Positions 1 to 8,697 of a stretch of DNA of 64,000 nt are shown here, piece after piece. Positions within the stretch are counted from its first letter, which is position 1, and each line of letters starts with the position of its first letter. The notes beneath the pieces are model-generated. The model searched no databases. It was not told the origin of the DNA and saw only the letters and a program-made list of their open reading frames with translations. Source of the stretch: Pseudomonas sp. PDM05 (GTDB lineage: Bacteria; Pseudomonadota; Gammaproteobacteria; Pseudomonadales; Pseudomonadaceae); NCBI RefSeq assembly GCF_014851685.1, contig NZ_JACVAC010000020.1, positions 1 to 64,000 on the forward strand, given 5' to 3'. Made by a program: the position numbers and the translations under genes.

Positions 1-851
1 TAAAGCTCGACAGCTCCCACAGAGGATTGGCAGTGCCTGGGCTATCTCCAGCCGAACACTGACATCCCAGCAACACAGCTCAAATGTGGGAGCGGGCTTG
101 CCCGCGAAAGCGGTGGTTCAGCCAACACCTCTACCAACAGTGCCACCGCCTTCGCAGCCTCGCTAAAGCTCGACAGCTCCCACAGAGGATTGGCAGTGCC
201 TGGGCTATCTCCAGCCGAACACTGACATCCCAGCAACCCCAATCACCTGTGGGAGCGGGCTTGCCCGCGAAAGCGGTGGTTCAGCCAACATCTCCACCAA
301 CAGTGCCACCGCCTTCGCAGCCTCGCTAAAGCTCGACAGCTCCCACAGGGGACTAGCAGTGCCCGGGGGATCTCCAGCCGAGCACTGACAGCCCGCCAAC
401 ACCAATCACCTGTGGGAGCGGGCTTGCCCGCGAAAGCGGTGGATCAGCCAACATCTCCACCAACAGTGCCACCGCCTTCGCAGCCTCGCTAAAGCTCGAC
501 AGCTCCCACAGAGGATTGGCAGTGCCCGGGGGATCTCCAGCCGAGCACTGACAGCCCGCCAACACCAATCACCTGTGGGAGCGGGCTTGCCCGCGAAAGC
601 GGTGGTTCAGCCAACATCTCCACCAGCAGTGCCACCGCCTTCGCAGCCTCGCTAAAGCTCGACAGCTCCCACAGGGGATTGGCGGTGTGAGAGGGATCTC
701 CAGCCGAGCGCTGACATCCCAGCAACACAGCTCAAATGTGGGAGCGGGCTTGCCCGCGAAAGCGGTGGTTCAGCCAACACCGCTATCAACAGTGCCACCG
801 CCTTCGCAGCCTCGCTAAAGCTCAACAGCTCCCACAGGGGACTAGCAGTGC
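1..851. repeat. Tandem REPIN array, 163-bp period, about 5 copies
   Basis: The REP core TGTGGGAGCGGGCTTGCCCG begins at 85, 248, 411, 574 and 737, exactly 163 bp apart. Each unit holds a second, inverted REP arm ending in GCTCCCACA. The inner parts GCGAAAGCGGTGG and CCACCGCCTTCGC also pair with one mismatch, so each unit can fold into a long hairpin around a loop of about 25 nt. Such paired REPs are REPINs, which are non-autonomous elements mobilised by RAYT transposases in fluorescent pseudomonads. The linkers differ at scattered sites, so the array is not a very recent amplification. It already begins inside a unit, so it extends left of the window. No RAYT gene is present here. Confidence 0.93.
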
Positions 852-871
852 CATAGAGGGGCGGCCGGCGT

Positions 872-1951
872 TTAACGACCCGTGCGGATGGTGTTCCACA
901 CCCGCGTGCGAATCCGGTCGATATTCAGCGGCATCGCCTCCAGCGCAAACAACTTGCCCATCATTTCTTCGCTCGGATAGATCTTGGTGTCGGCCTTGAT
1001 CTCGGGCGCCACCAGGCCGTCCGCCGCGCTGTTGCCGTTGGCGTAGTGCACCGAGTTGGTGATGTCGGCCATCACCTTGGGCTCCAGCAGGTAGTTCATG
1101 AACGCATACCCGGCCTTTTCATCCGGCGCGTCGGCGGGCATGGCCACCATGTCGAACCAGATCGCGGCGCCTTCCTTGGGAATCTGATAGCCGATCTTCA
1201 CGCCATTCTTGGCTTCCGTGGCGCGGCTTTCCGCTTGCAACACGTCGCCGGAGAAGCCGACGGCCACGCAGATGTCGCCATTGGCCAGGTCGCCGGTGTA
1301 TTTCGAGGAGTGGAAATACGCCACATACGGCCGCACTTTCATCAGCAGCGCTTCGGCTTTTTTGTAGTCCTCGGGATTTTTGCTGTGGGGTGGCAGCTTC
1401 AGGTAGTTGAGGGCAATCGGCAGCAATTCCGGGCCGTTATCCAGGATTGCCACCCCGCATTTGCTGAGTTTTTCCATGTACTCGGGCTTGAAGATCAAGT
1501 CCCAGGAATCCACCGGGGCGTTGTCACCCAGCACCGCCTTGACCTTGTCGATGTTGTAGCCGATGCCCGTGCTGCCCCACAGGTACGGGAAACCATGGGC
1601 GTTGCCCGGGTCGTTGTTTTCCAGGGCCTTGAGCAACACCGGGTTGAGGTTTTTCCAGTTGGGCAACTGGCTCTTGTCGAGCTTTTTCAGGGCGCCGCCC
1701 TGGATCTGCCGTGCCATGAAGTGGTTGGACGGAAACACCACGTCATACCCCGAGTTGCCGGTCATCAGCTTGCCATCGAGGGTTTCGTTGCTGTCGTACA
1801 CGTCGTAGCTGAAACCGATACCGGTCTGCTTCTGGAAGTTCTTGGTGGTGTCCGGCGCAATGTAGCTGGACCAGTTGTAGATCTTCACCGTCTCGGCGGC
1901 CTGGCTGACGGAGGCCAGCAACATCAAGGGCAACAGGGCAATGGCTTTCAT
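872..1951 (-). CDS. Polyamine ABC transporter periplasmic binding protein (PotF/SpuD family)
   Basis: Predicted periplasmic receptor that hands putrescine- or spermidine-like polyamines to an ABC importer. The 359-residue product starts with a Sec signal peptide (MKAIALLPLMLLASVSQA, cleavage near residue 18). It continues with the family opening VKIYNWSSYIAPDT and later segments typical of PotF (YDVVFPSNHFMARQIQ, PYLWGSTGIGYN, AIWFDMVAMP). Length matches the family. The ATG follows AGGAAA. It is the last gene of a minus-strand cluster behind a cupin gene and a PuuB-like oxidase, but the usual permease and ATPase genes are not adjacent. It may work with a transporter elsewhere or serve sensing. 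Ligand specificity is not resolved. Confidence 0.9.
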   Translation of the reverse strand: MKAIALLPLMLLASVSQAAETVKIYNWSSYIAPDTTKNFQKQTGIGFSYDVYDSNETLDGKLMTGNSGYDVVFPSNHFMARQIQGGALKKLDKSQLPNWKNLNPVLLKALENNDPGNAHGFPYLWGSTGIGYNIDKVKAVLGDNAPVDSWDLIFKPEYMEKLSKCGVAILDNGPELLPIALNYLKLPPHSKNPEDYKKAEALLMKVRPYVAYFHSSKYTGDLANGDICVAVGFSGDVLQAESRATEAKNGVKIGYQIPKEGAAIWFDMVAMPADAPDEKAGYAFMNYLLEPKVMADITNSVHYANGNSAADGLVAPEIKADTKIYPSEEMMGKLFALEAMPLNIDRIRTRVWNTIRTGR

Positions 1952-2011
1952 GGTTCGATTTCCTGGCGGTTTTAGGGCTGTTTTTATGGCAGGCGATCAA
2001 GGATCAAAGCG

Positions 2012-2353
2012 TTACAGAATCAATACGTAGGTCTTGCGCACGGTTTCCTGGATGTCCCAGATGCCGGTGCTGTTGGCCGGCAACATCAGTGCATCACCGG
2101 CTTGTATGTGGACGGTTTCACCGGAGTCGGGGGTGAAGGTGCAGCGGCCCTGGATGAAATGGCAAAACTCCTGGGATGTGATCTGCCGGCGCCAGCGACC
2201 CGGGGTGCATTCCCAGATACCGGTCTCGACGCCGTCGCTGCGCTCCACGCTCAGGGTCGAGGCCACGGCGATCGGTTCGCCGAGGGGCACGGCCACGGGT
2301 GACGAGTCCGGCAGGTGGGCGTTCAGGGTGTCTTTGAATTGAGTGATGGTCAT
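2012..2353 (-). CDS. Small cupin-domain protein (DUF861/EutQ-like)
   Basis: A 113-residue single-domain cupin. The C-terminal half carries the barrel signature: EFCHFIQGRCTFTPDSGE, then GDALMLPANSTGIWDI. It belongs to the group often annotated as cupin or (S)-ureidoglycine aminohydrolase-like. The start at 2353 is preferred over the longer upstream frame because GGGAGAA lies just upstream and the extra residues look non-coding. It sits 26 nt after the FAD oxidase gene and 60 nt before the polyamine-binding protein, so all three are probably co-transcribed. Proteins of this type recur in polyamine-oxidase operons; the reaction is unknown. Confidence 0.85.
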   Translation of the reverse strand: MTITQFKDTLNAHLPDSSPVAVPLGEPIAVASTLSVERSDGVETGIWECTPGRWRRQITSQEFCHFIQGRCTFTPDSGETVHIQAGDALMLPANSTGIWDIQETVRKTYVLIL

Positions 2354-2379
2354 GGGTTCTCCCGTGTGAGTGAAACGAC

Positions 2380-3786
2380 TTAGTGCATGAAACCTTCCAT
2401 GAACTCGGCCACGCCGGTCGCCAACTTGCGGCGCCAAGGGGCGCTGTTGGGGTCTGCCAACACTTGGTCCTCATGGACAAAACTGCGAATGATCGCGTTG
2501 TAGCCCAACCAGCGGCACGGTTCCGGTTCCCAGGCCTTGAGCGCATCTAGGCCACGTTCGCGGATTACCCAGGGTTGCCTGGTCAGTGGCGTGGCCTGGC
2601 CGAGGATCAGGTCGGCCAGGGTGCGCCCGCCCAGGTTGCTGGCGCCGACGCCCTCCCCGCCATAACCGCCGGACAGCGCGATGCCGGTCTGGTGGTCGCA
2701 CAGCATGTGCGGGCGGAAGTTGCGCGCCATGCCCAGGTTGCCACCCCACGAATGGGTAATCCGTACGTGCTTGAGCTGTGGGAAAAGCTCACCGAACAGG
2801 TAGCGACGCAGCTCGACTTCACTGTCGGTCAAATCGAAGTCATGCCGCAGTTTGCCGGCGAACTGATAGCCGCCACGGGCGCCAAACACCAGGCGATTGT
2901 CGGCCGTGCGTTGGCCGTAGGTGACCTGGCGGCTGCTTTCACCGAACGCCTGGCCGTGGCTCAGGCCGATCTCATCCCAGGTGCTGGCAGGCAGCGGCTC
3001 AGTGGCGACGATCAGGCTTTGCACCGGTAATTGGTACCGGCCCAGGGGCGCCAAGGTGTTGGCATAACCTTCCACAGCCGGCACCACCCAGGCGGCGCGG
3101 ATGCTCGCCTTGGCCGTGCGCACGCGCCCGGATTGCCAGTGGATGGCCGGGGTGTTTTCGTAGATCTTCACGCCCATGCTTTCGACCACCCGTGCGAGGC
3201 CGCGCACCAGCTTGGCCGGGTTGATCGTCGCGACGTGGGGCGCATAGATACCGCCATAGGGCTTGGCGATGCGGATCTGTTGGGCCAGTTGCTGCGGGGC
3301 CAGCCAGCGATAATCCGCTTCGGTCAGGCCCTGGGCGTAGAGTTTGTCCAGGTAGCGGCGCAGGCTGCCTTCCTGCTCGGGATAACGCGCGGCGCAGTAC
3401 AGCGCGCCGCCCTTGCGGTAGTCGCAGTCGATGCCTTCACGGCCCAGGACCTGCGCAACTTCATCGGGGATGCCGTGCAACAGGTCGAACGAGGCGCGGC
3501 GCTGCTCGGGCGGCACGTCGGCCAGCAGGCGATCTACGCCGAGCAGGTTGCCCATCAGCCAGCCACCATTACGGCCCGACGCGCCGAAACCGGCGGTTTG
3601 TGCCTCGATGATGGCGATGTTCAGCTCGGGGGCCTGGCGCTTCAGGTAATAGGCGGTCCACAACCCGGTGTAACCGGCGCCGATAATGACCACGTTGACG
3701 TCGAGGTCATGCTCCAGGGACGGCCGCGCCACCAGCGGGTCGTCCAACTGGCCCATCCATAAACTGATATTGCGCCATGCTGGCAT
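2380..3786 (-). CDS. FAD-dependent oxidoreductase, gamma-glutamylputrescine oxidase-like (PuuB type)
   Basis: Predicted flavin amine oxidase of the DAO superfamily, 468 residues. The N-terminal dinucleotide-binding motif is VIIGAGYTGLWTAYYL, near residues 33-48. The flavin-contacting segment FGASGRNGGWLMGN follows, and a C-terminal GGYGGEGVGASNLGGR segment closes the FAD site. This layout fits the PuuB/OrdL group, which oxidises gamma-glutamylputrescine or related N-substituted amines. The neighbouring PotF-like receptor supports a polyamine-related substrate. The ATG follows GGGGAAG. The AraC-type gene upstream ends 49 nt before this start and may share the transcript. Confidence 0.88.
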   Translation of the reverse strand: MPAWRNISLWMGQLDDPLVARPSLEHDLDVNVVIIGAGYTGLWTAYYLKRQAPELNIAIIEAQTAGFGASGRNGGWLMGNLLGVDRLLADVPPEQRRASFDLLHGIPDEVAQVLGREGIDCDYRKGGALYCAARYPEQEGSLRRYLDKLYAQGLTEADYRWLAPQQLAQQIRIAKPYGGIYAPHVATINPAKLVRGLARVVESMGVKIYENTPAIHWQSGRVRTAKASIRAAWVVPAVEGYANTLAPLGRYQLPVQSLIVATEPLPASTWDEIGLSHGQAFGESSRQVTYGQRTADNRLVFGARGGYQFAGKLRHDFDLTDSEVELRRYLFGELFPQLKHVRITHSWGGNLGMARNFRPHMLCDHQTGIALSGGYGGEGVGASNLGGRTLADLILGQATPLTRQPWVIRERGLDALKAWEPEPCRWLGYNAIIRSFVHEDQVLADPNSAPWRRKLATGVAEFMEGFMH

Positions 3787-3835
3787 GCCCGCTTCCCCTA
3801 CCTCGTTTCGATAGGGTCGATCCTAGAGCGCGGTG

Positions 3836-4645
3836 TTACTGAATGTCTTGCGCGCGTGCACGCAGGGAAATTTGTTTGACGTAGGCCTTGGGCGACTGCC
3901 CGGTGTGTTGGCGGAACGCACTGTAGAACGCAGACAACGAATTGAAACCGGCGGCGAACGCCAGGTCATCGACCTTGATCGGCGGCGTGGCGTGCTCCAG
4001 CGCGGCGAGCAAATGTTGCAGCCTGGCCTGGTTCACGTAGCGGTAGAAGCTCTGGCCGAGCACTTGATTAAGCAGGTAGGAAATCTGATTACGGCTGTAG
4101 CCGCATTCCTTGGAAACCCGTTGCAGGTCCAATTCGGGGTCCAGATAAGGCTGTTTGCGTTCGAAGTACTGCTGCAAGTCATTGGCCATATGCCCCAATT
4201 GCTGCGGTGACAGGCCCAGGCGGCTGACCGTGGGACGCAGGGTCTGGGTCGGCTGTTCGTGCACCAGGGAGGCGTATTCGTTGACCCGCCAGATCAGCCC
4301 GTCGCGCACGGTGATCGCTTCGCTGGTGCGAAACGACACCAGGCCCTGGCCGCCGCGCAAGGTGATGCGGTATTGGATGAACGCAGTGTTGCCATCAGCG
4401 CGGATGCGGTCGGTGTGCTCAATCGCCTCGTCCGCCTCACGGGGCATGCTGGCTTGCAGGTACTCACGCAGCTCGGCGTAACCGACCACACGGTTCTGGA
4501 AAAAATCGTGGTACTGGATCTGCGGGTGGTAGTAGGACATCACCCCATCAAGGTCGCGACGCCGCCAACACAGGCTGTGGCGCAGCACGACGTCGCAGGT
4601 GGCTTGGGTGTGCTGGCTATCATCGTCTGGGGCGATGTTTGGCAT
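3836..4645 (-). CDS. AraC-family regulator with N-terminal SnoaL-like domain
   Basis: A 266-residue fusion. The first ~130 residues form a SnoaL/NTF2-like domain (RRRDLDGVMSYYHPQIQYHD, then IRADGNTAFIQYRITLRGG). The last ~100 residues are an AraC double helix-turn-helix (LQRVSKECGYSRNQISYLL and VDDLAFAAGFNSLSAFYSA). The SnoaL domain probably serves as a small-molecule sensor. The gene lies immediately upstream of, and parallel to, the polyamine oxidase-cupin-PotF genes, so it is the likely local activator. The frame is open 46 codons further upstream, but the conserved region fits a start at MPNIAPDD; the ribosome site there is weak, so the start is uncertain. Confidence 0.85.
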   Translation of the reverse strand: MPNIAPDDDSQHTQATCDVVLRHSLCWRRRDLDGVMSYYHPQIQYHDFFQNRVVGYAELREYLQASMPREADEAIEHTDRIRADGNTAFIQYRITLRGGQGLVSFRTSEAITVRDGLIWRVNEYASLVHEQPTQTLRPTVSRLGLSPQQLGHMANDLQQYFERKQPYLDPELDLQRVSKECGYSRNQISYLLNQVLGQSFYRYVNQARLQHLLAALEHATPPIKVDDLAFAAGFNSLSAFYSAFRQHTGQSPKAYVKQISLRARAQDIQ

Positions 4646-4901
4646 GGAAGGCTCTGCGGCGGGTAAAGCGTGGAGATTGCCGAATTTTGTGGCTTGCGAC
4701 AATGGCCAAGTGGAACGCCCGGATAATGGCCTTTTGGCATCCTCACCATAAGGCGTGATCCATATCAAAAGGTAGGAAAACAACCGCCAAACGGGGCGAA
4801 AAAAGTCACGTTGCGTTTACAAACGGATGCTATTTTTAACTTCTCCGATGCCACGACCGCTGACGGTCATGGCCCCTGCCGCGAGCAAAAGGAAGCGCTC
4901 A

Positions 4902-5174
4902 ATGAACAAGGTGGGCAACATGAATAAAGTGACATTCCCCAACGCCTGCCAGCTGATGCGCTGGCATTTCCATCCGATGGGCTTCGAGGGCAGCATGGAC
5001 GCGCCCGGCAGCATGGTCGCCCGCCTGTTTGACCGAGCGAGTGGCGAGACGTTGATTGCCATCGCGGGCATCCCTTGCGCCACGGTGATGAATGCGGCCG
5101 ATGTGGAGCGGATCATCGAAGCGGTGGAGGATGAGTTGGCGTCGTTTGTGCCCCCGCTGACTTTACGGGCTTGA
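4902..5174 (+). CDS. DUF1652 family protein
   Basis: A small protein of 90 residues with the Pseudomonas-restricted DUF1652 pattern CQLMRWHFHPMGFEGSMDAP and a C-terminal acidic helix (NAADVERIIEAVEDELASF). Function is unknown. GGAAG at 4891-4895 places the start at 4902. A second in-frame ATG at 4920 would give MNKVTFPN, the commoner family start. It is divergent from the SnoaL-AraC regulator and convergent with the helicase gene, with a REP hairpin between them. Confidence 0.82.
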   Translation: MNKVGNMNKVTFPNACQLMRWHFHPMGFEGSMDAPGSMVARLFDRASGETLIAIAGIPCATVMNAADVERIIEAVEDELASFVPPLTLRA

Positions 5175-5218
5175 GTACGCGCTGACAGGCAACACCGTTC
5201 GAAGGTGGAACAGGCTTG

Positions 5219-5242
5219 TGTGGGAGCAAGCCCGCTCCCACA
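5219..5242. repeat. Single REP palindrome between convergent genes
   Basis: TGTGGGAGC and GCTCCCACA form a perfect 9-bp stem around a 6-nt loop. It has the same core as the array at the window start and lies between the DUF1652 gene and the helicase gene, whose 3' ends face it. It could stabilise or end both messages. Confidence 0.85.
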
Positions 5243-5265
5243 GGGGGGGATGTTGCATTCGCCGG

Positions 5266-7713
5266 CTAACCCCGCTGGTCGTCGAAGAAGGCTTTCTTGC
5301 CATCTACCCGCTCTGACGCCTTGGGCACATTCACCGCCTGGCCCTCGGGCTTTTCCACATACCAGTAGCAATGGCTGACAGCCCGGGTAATACCCACATA
5401 GGCCAGGCGCAGCACCTCGTCCCTTTGCGCAGTGTCATACGGCTCGCTGTCACCGTCCTTGCCCAGCCCCGCCATGCGGTACACCTGATTCTTGTAGGGC
5501 GAGCTGGTGACATGTTGGCAATCGCCCAGCAGAAATACCGCGTCTGCCTGTAGGCCCTTGGCACTGTGGTAGGTCAGCTGTTTAAGCCTGCGCGCCTGGG
5601 GTGGCAAGCTAGAATCCAGATTAACTACAGACTGAATATGCTCTTGAATCAGTAACTTATCGCTACTTTTTCGATAAAGCATTAACACTGTTTCGCCGTT
5701 TTGATAGTGCATCAACAACTGCTGCCCCAGTGCGGCTTCATCGCGCTCCAGCACCTTGACCGGCACCAACGGCTTGGGCGCTCCGCTGGCCTTGGCCTTT
5801 TTGCCGGGAATCGCCGGCGCAGCGCGCACGATATGCTCCGCTGCGTCGATGATGTGCTGGTGACTGCGGTAGTTCTCCGCCAGCATCACGCGAGTGGTGG
5901 CCGGGGATGGGAATTCCTGGTTGAACTGCATGAAATACTTGGGCGAACTGCCGCGCCAACCATAGATCGACTGCCAGTCATCCCCCACGCACAGCAGCGA
6001 TGAACGCTGGGCGCCGCGCCCGACGTGCATGGCCGGACCGCGACTGCGGATCTCGCGCAGGCTGGCGCGGATCCACGAGACGATCTGCGGCGAGACGTCC
6101 TGAAATTCGTCGATCATCAGGTGGGACAGCGGCCGCAGCAACGGATCGCTGAGCAGCTTGAGGTTTTCCGGGGTGTTTTCGCCAAACAGCGAGAACATGC
6201 GGTTGTAGGTCATGATCGGCGGCGACTGGTCGAGCAAGTGGTCTTCCAGGGCCTTCCAGAAAATGCTCAGCGCCTCGAAGAAAAAGCGGTCCGGGTCGTC
6301 CTTGGCAAAGCTCATCTGGCCCACGGCCGTGGGCACATCCAACCCGAGGTTCTCGATAAAACCGGCCGCCATGACGAAACAGTCCAGCAGCGGCGCCGAA
6401 GCCAGCTCGCCCTTGACCTTGTAATCAAAGCCCGGCCCCGCGCTGGCATCACCGGCCAGGCTGCTTAACAGTCGTTTTGATGAATCGTAATTATCAAGCC
6501 ATATCAGCGGCTTACGACAGAAAGCTTGAAACAGGGTGCGCTTTACCGCCCACTCGGCGCGCACCGAAAGTTTCGAATTGGGCCGACTGACCTGGGCGTT
6601 TTCCCGCGAATCGAAGCCCAGCACCACCCACGCATCCAGCTCCGGGATGTAGCCATGGCAATGGAATTTCGCGCCATTGATCTCCACGGTCTGCCGGCTC
6701 GGCTCAATGCCCTTGATCGGCCAGGCCCCTGCGCGGAACCACAGGTCTTCGATCAGATCGCAGAGTTCTTCGTCGCGTTTGGCCGCCAGCTCGGTCACTG
6801 CCACGCGCTTTTGCACGTCGGGATGCTCGCGCTCCAGTTCCTTGAGCTGCAGCCCATGCCGGGCCAGCGGCGCGATCAGCTCGCGGAACCGCGCATGCTG
6901 GCCGTGCAAACGGTGATAGCAGGCGTTCATTTGCTGACGCTGGGCGTCGTTGATACGCAGGTCGAACGGGTTGCTGTCAGCCTCTTCAGTACCCGAATTC
7001 AGGTTCTCGAAGGCCTGCAGGCGCTCGAAACCCGGCAAGCTGCGCACCATCGGCAGGATGCGCGAATGGAAGGTGCGTACCACCGCCTGGGCCTCTTTGA
7101 AGCCAAGGGGTTGGCCCCACAGGTTGAGAATTTCCATGAGCTTGTGGATGAAGTCTCTGCGCGATTCGCGGGTGAAGGTCACCACGGTCATCGAACTGAG
7201 TTCAAAGCCCAGGTAATGGGTCAACAGCAGGATACGCAGCACCAGCGAGGTGGATTTACCCGCACCGGCACCCGCGATCACCGACGTCGAAGGTGTGTCG
7301 CTGAAGATCATCTTCCACTGCGCGGCACTGGGCTGGGCATGCGCCGGCAGCAGGCGCGCCACGTCAGCCTTGATGCGTTTTTTCAGGTCGGCGGTCAGCG
7401 GCAGGCGCCAATCATCGAACAGGTTGTCGTCGACACCCGGCGCACGGTGTTCATCGGGGCGAAAGTCACGGATCAGCAGGACTTGCCGGCCCTCCTCGAT
7501 GCCGTCGGCCTTGCCCTCGCGGTAGCCATACTCCACGCCTGCCTCATGCCCACTGCGAAAGCCATCGGCCTGCCCATGCAGCCAGGAAAACCGGTGCTGG
7601 GCGCGCAGGCGCGTGAGTCCGTGGCCAAACAGGCGCGCCGCCAGGCGCTTGAACAGCGGCATGTCTGCCAGTGGGCGTAGCTCTGGGGGCAAATCAGGGG
7701 TGTGTTGCGGCAC
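5266..7713 (-). CDS. UvrD/Rep-type superfamily 1 DNA helicase
   Basis: An 815-residue ATP-dependent helicase. Motifs seen: Walker A AGAGAGKST (147-155), VVTFTRESR (Ia), Walker B DEFQD (535-539), GDDWQSIYGWRGS (577-589), ENYRS, TYHSAKGLQAD and YVGITRA near the C-terminus. About 380 residues separate motifs I and II, including a segment around 340-440 that does not look like the usual 1B domain. A charged, glycine-rich stretch lies at 50-78. The start appears to be GTG, preceded by GGAG. It is related to UvrD/Rep but is not either housekeeping protein; DNA repair or defence-related processing are both possible. Confidence 0.88.
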   Translation of the reverse strand: MPQHTPDLPPELRPLADMPLFKRLAARLFGHGLTRLRAQHRFSWLHGQADGFRSGHEAGVEYGYREGKADGIEEGRQVLLIRDFRPDEHRAPGVDDNLFDDWRLPLTADLKKRIKADVARLLPAHAQPSAAQWKMIFSDTPSTSVIAGAGAGKSTSLVLRILLLTHYLGFELSSMTVVTFTRESRRDFIHKLMEILNLWGQPLGFKEAQAVVRTFHSRILPMVRSLPGFERLQAFENLNSGTEEADSNPFDLRINDAQRQQMNACYHRLHGQHARFRELIAPLARHGLQLKELEREHPDVQKRVAVTELAAKRDEELCDLIEDLWFRAGAWPIKGIEPSRQTVEINGAKFHCHGYIPELDAWVVLGFDSRENAQVSRPNSKLSVRAEWAVKRTLFQAFCRKPLIWLDNYDSSKRLLSSLAGDASAGPGFDYKVKGELASAPLLDCFVMAAGFIENLGLDVPTAVGQMSFAKDDPDRFFFEALSIFWKALEDHLLDQSPPIMTYNRMFSLFGENTPENLKLLSDPLLRPLSHLMIDEFQDVSPQIVSWIRASLREIRSRGPAMHVGRGAQRSSLLCVGDDWQSIYGWRGSSPKYFMQFNQEFPSPATTRVMLAENYRSHQHIIDAAEHIVRAAPAIPGKKAKASGAPKPLVPVKVLERDEAALGQQLLMHYQNGETVLMLYRKSSDKLLIQEHIQSVVNLDSSLPPQARRLKQLTYHSAKGLQADAVFLLGDCQHVTSSPYKNQVYRMAGLGKDGDSEPYDTAQRDEVLRLAYVGITRAVSHCYWYVEKPEGQAVNVPKASERVDGKKAFFDDQRG

Positions 7714-7932
7714 GCGGACTCCAGCGATGAGGTTGGTTTTGGCGAATGCGCCATGGTCGCCGGAATCGGCGTTCAGTTCCAGCCAATTGCTTTGCTGTCA
7801 TGCAGTTAGGCGATGAAGTGAAAGTCAAACCCCTGCTTATCAATCTAGTAAGTCGATAGGAATCAGGCACTTTTTACGCTTTTTATCGATCATGTAGTGC
7901 CGGATCATAGGCGCTATCCACAGGAGACGATC

Positions 7933-8628
7933 ATGCTTGAACTTCGACCTTTCAACACGCTGGGCGGCGCCCACCATGGCTGGCTTGACGCCCATCACCA
8001 CTTTTCCTTTGCCGAATACCACGACCCTGCGCGTATGCACTGGGGCAACCTGCGGGTGTGGAACGACGACATCATCGCCCCCGGCACCGGCTTCCCGCAG
8101 CACCCCCATCGCGACATGGAAATCATCACTTATGTGCGCGAAGGCGCCATCAGCCATGCCGATAATTTGGGCAACAAAGGCCGTACCGAGGCTGGCGATG
8201 TGCAAGTGATGAGCGCCGGCACCGGGATCGCCCACAGTGAATACAACCTGGAAGCCACACCGACCAAGATCTTTCAGATCTGGATTATCCCGAATGAAAG
8301 CGGCTTGCCGCCGTCGTGGGGGGCCAAGCCGTTTCCCAAAGGTGACCGCGAAGGCTTTGTGACCCTGGCCAGCGGTAAAGCGGGCGACAGCGAAAGCCTG
8401 CGTATTCGTGCGGACGCACGGCTGGTCGCGGCGAACTTGAAGGCTGGGGAAAGCGCCGAGTATCGGCTCGACAACGGGCGCCGGGCGTACCTGGTACCGG
8501 CCACCGGAGCCGTAGACGTCAACGGCTTGCGCGCACAGGCTCGGGATGGTGTTGCGGTTGAGGATGAGTCGGTGTTGCGGGTGACTGCCATCGAGGATAG
8601 CGAGATCGTTCTCGTCGACCTGGCTTGA
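7933..8628 (+). CDS. Pirin family protein (quercetin 2,3-dioxygenase YhhW type)
   Basis: A bicupin of 231 residues, the same length as E. coli YhhW. The N-terminal cupin has the metal-site elements HPHRDMEIITYV and, later, HSEYN. The family opening GWLDAHHHFSF is present. YhhW-type pirins bind a transition metal and cleave quercetin in vitro; the physiological role is unsettled. The ATG at 7933 follows CAGGAGA. A cis-acting hairpin (8657-8683) separates it from the convergent pgm gene. Confidence 0.9.
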   Translation: MLELRPFNTLGGAHHGWLDAHHHFSFAEYHDPARMHWGNLRVWNDDIIAPGTGFPQHPHRDMEIITYVREGAISHADNLGNKGRTEAGDVQVMSAGTGIAHSEYNLEATPTKIFQIWIIPNESGLPPSWGAKPFPKGDREGFVTLASGKAGDSESLRIRADARLVAANLKAGESAEYRLDNGRRAYLVPATGAVDVNGLRAQARDGVAVEDESVLRVTAIEDSEIVLVDLA

Positions 8629-8656
8629 CCGCGTCCAACGTCTGGAGGGGGCTAAA

Positions 8657-8683
8657 TGTGGGAGAGGCCTGCCCTCTCCCACA
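8657..8683. terminator. REP-like hairpin between convergent pirin and pgm genes
   Basis: TGTGGGAGAGG and CCTCTCCCACA type arms form a strong stem with a short loop. It starts 29 nt after the pirin stop and ends 15 nt before the pgm stop, so it probably marks the 3' ends of both messages. There is no long T-tract. Confidence 0.7.
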
Positions 8684-8697
8684 CTGGTTTTGCCGTG

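Noticed and set aside
1..851. CRISPR-like repeat pattern
   Set aside because: Units are 163 bp with no unique spacers and contain REP hairpins; no cas genes.
42..999. Repeated short open frames (60-90 codons) in the first kilobase
   Set aside because: They are translations of the REPIN units and repeat with the same 163-bp period.
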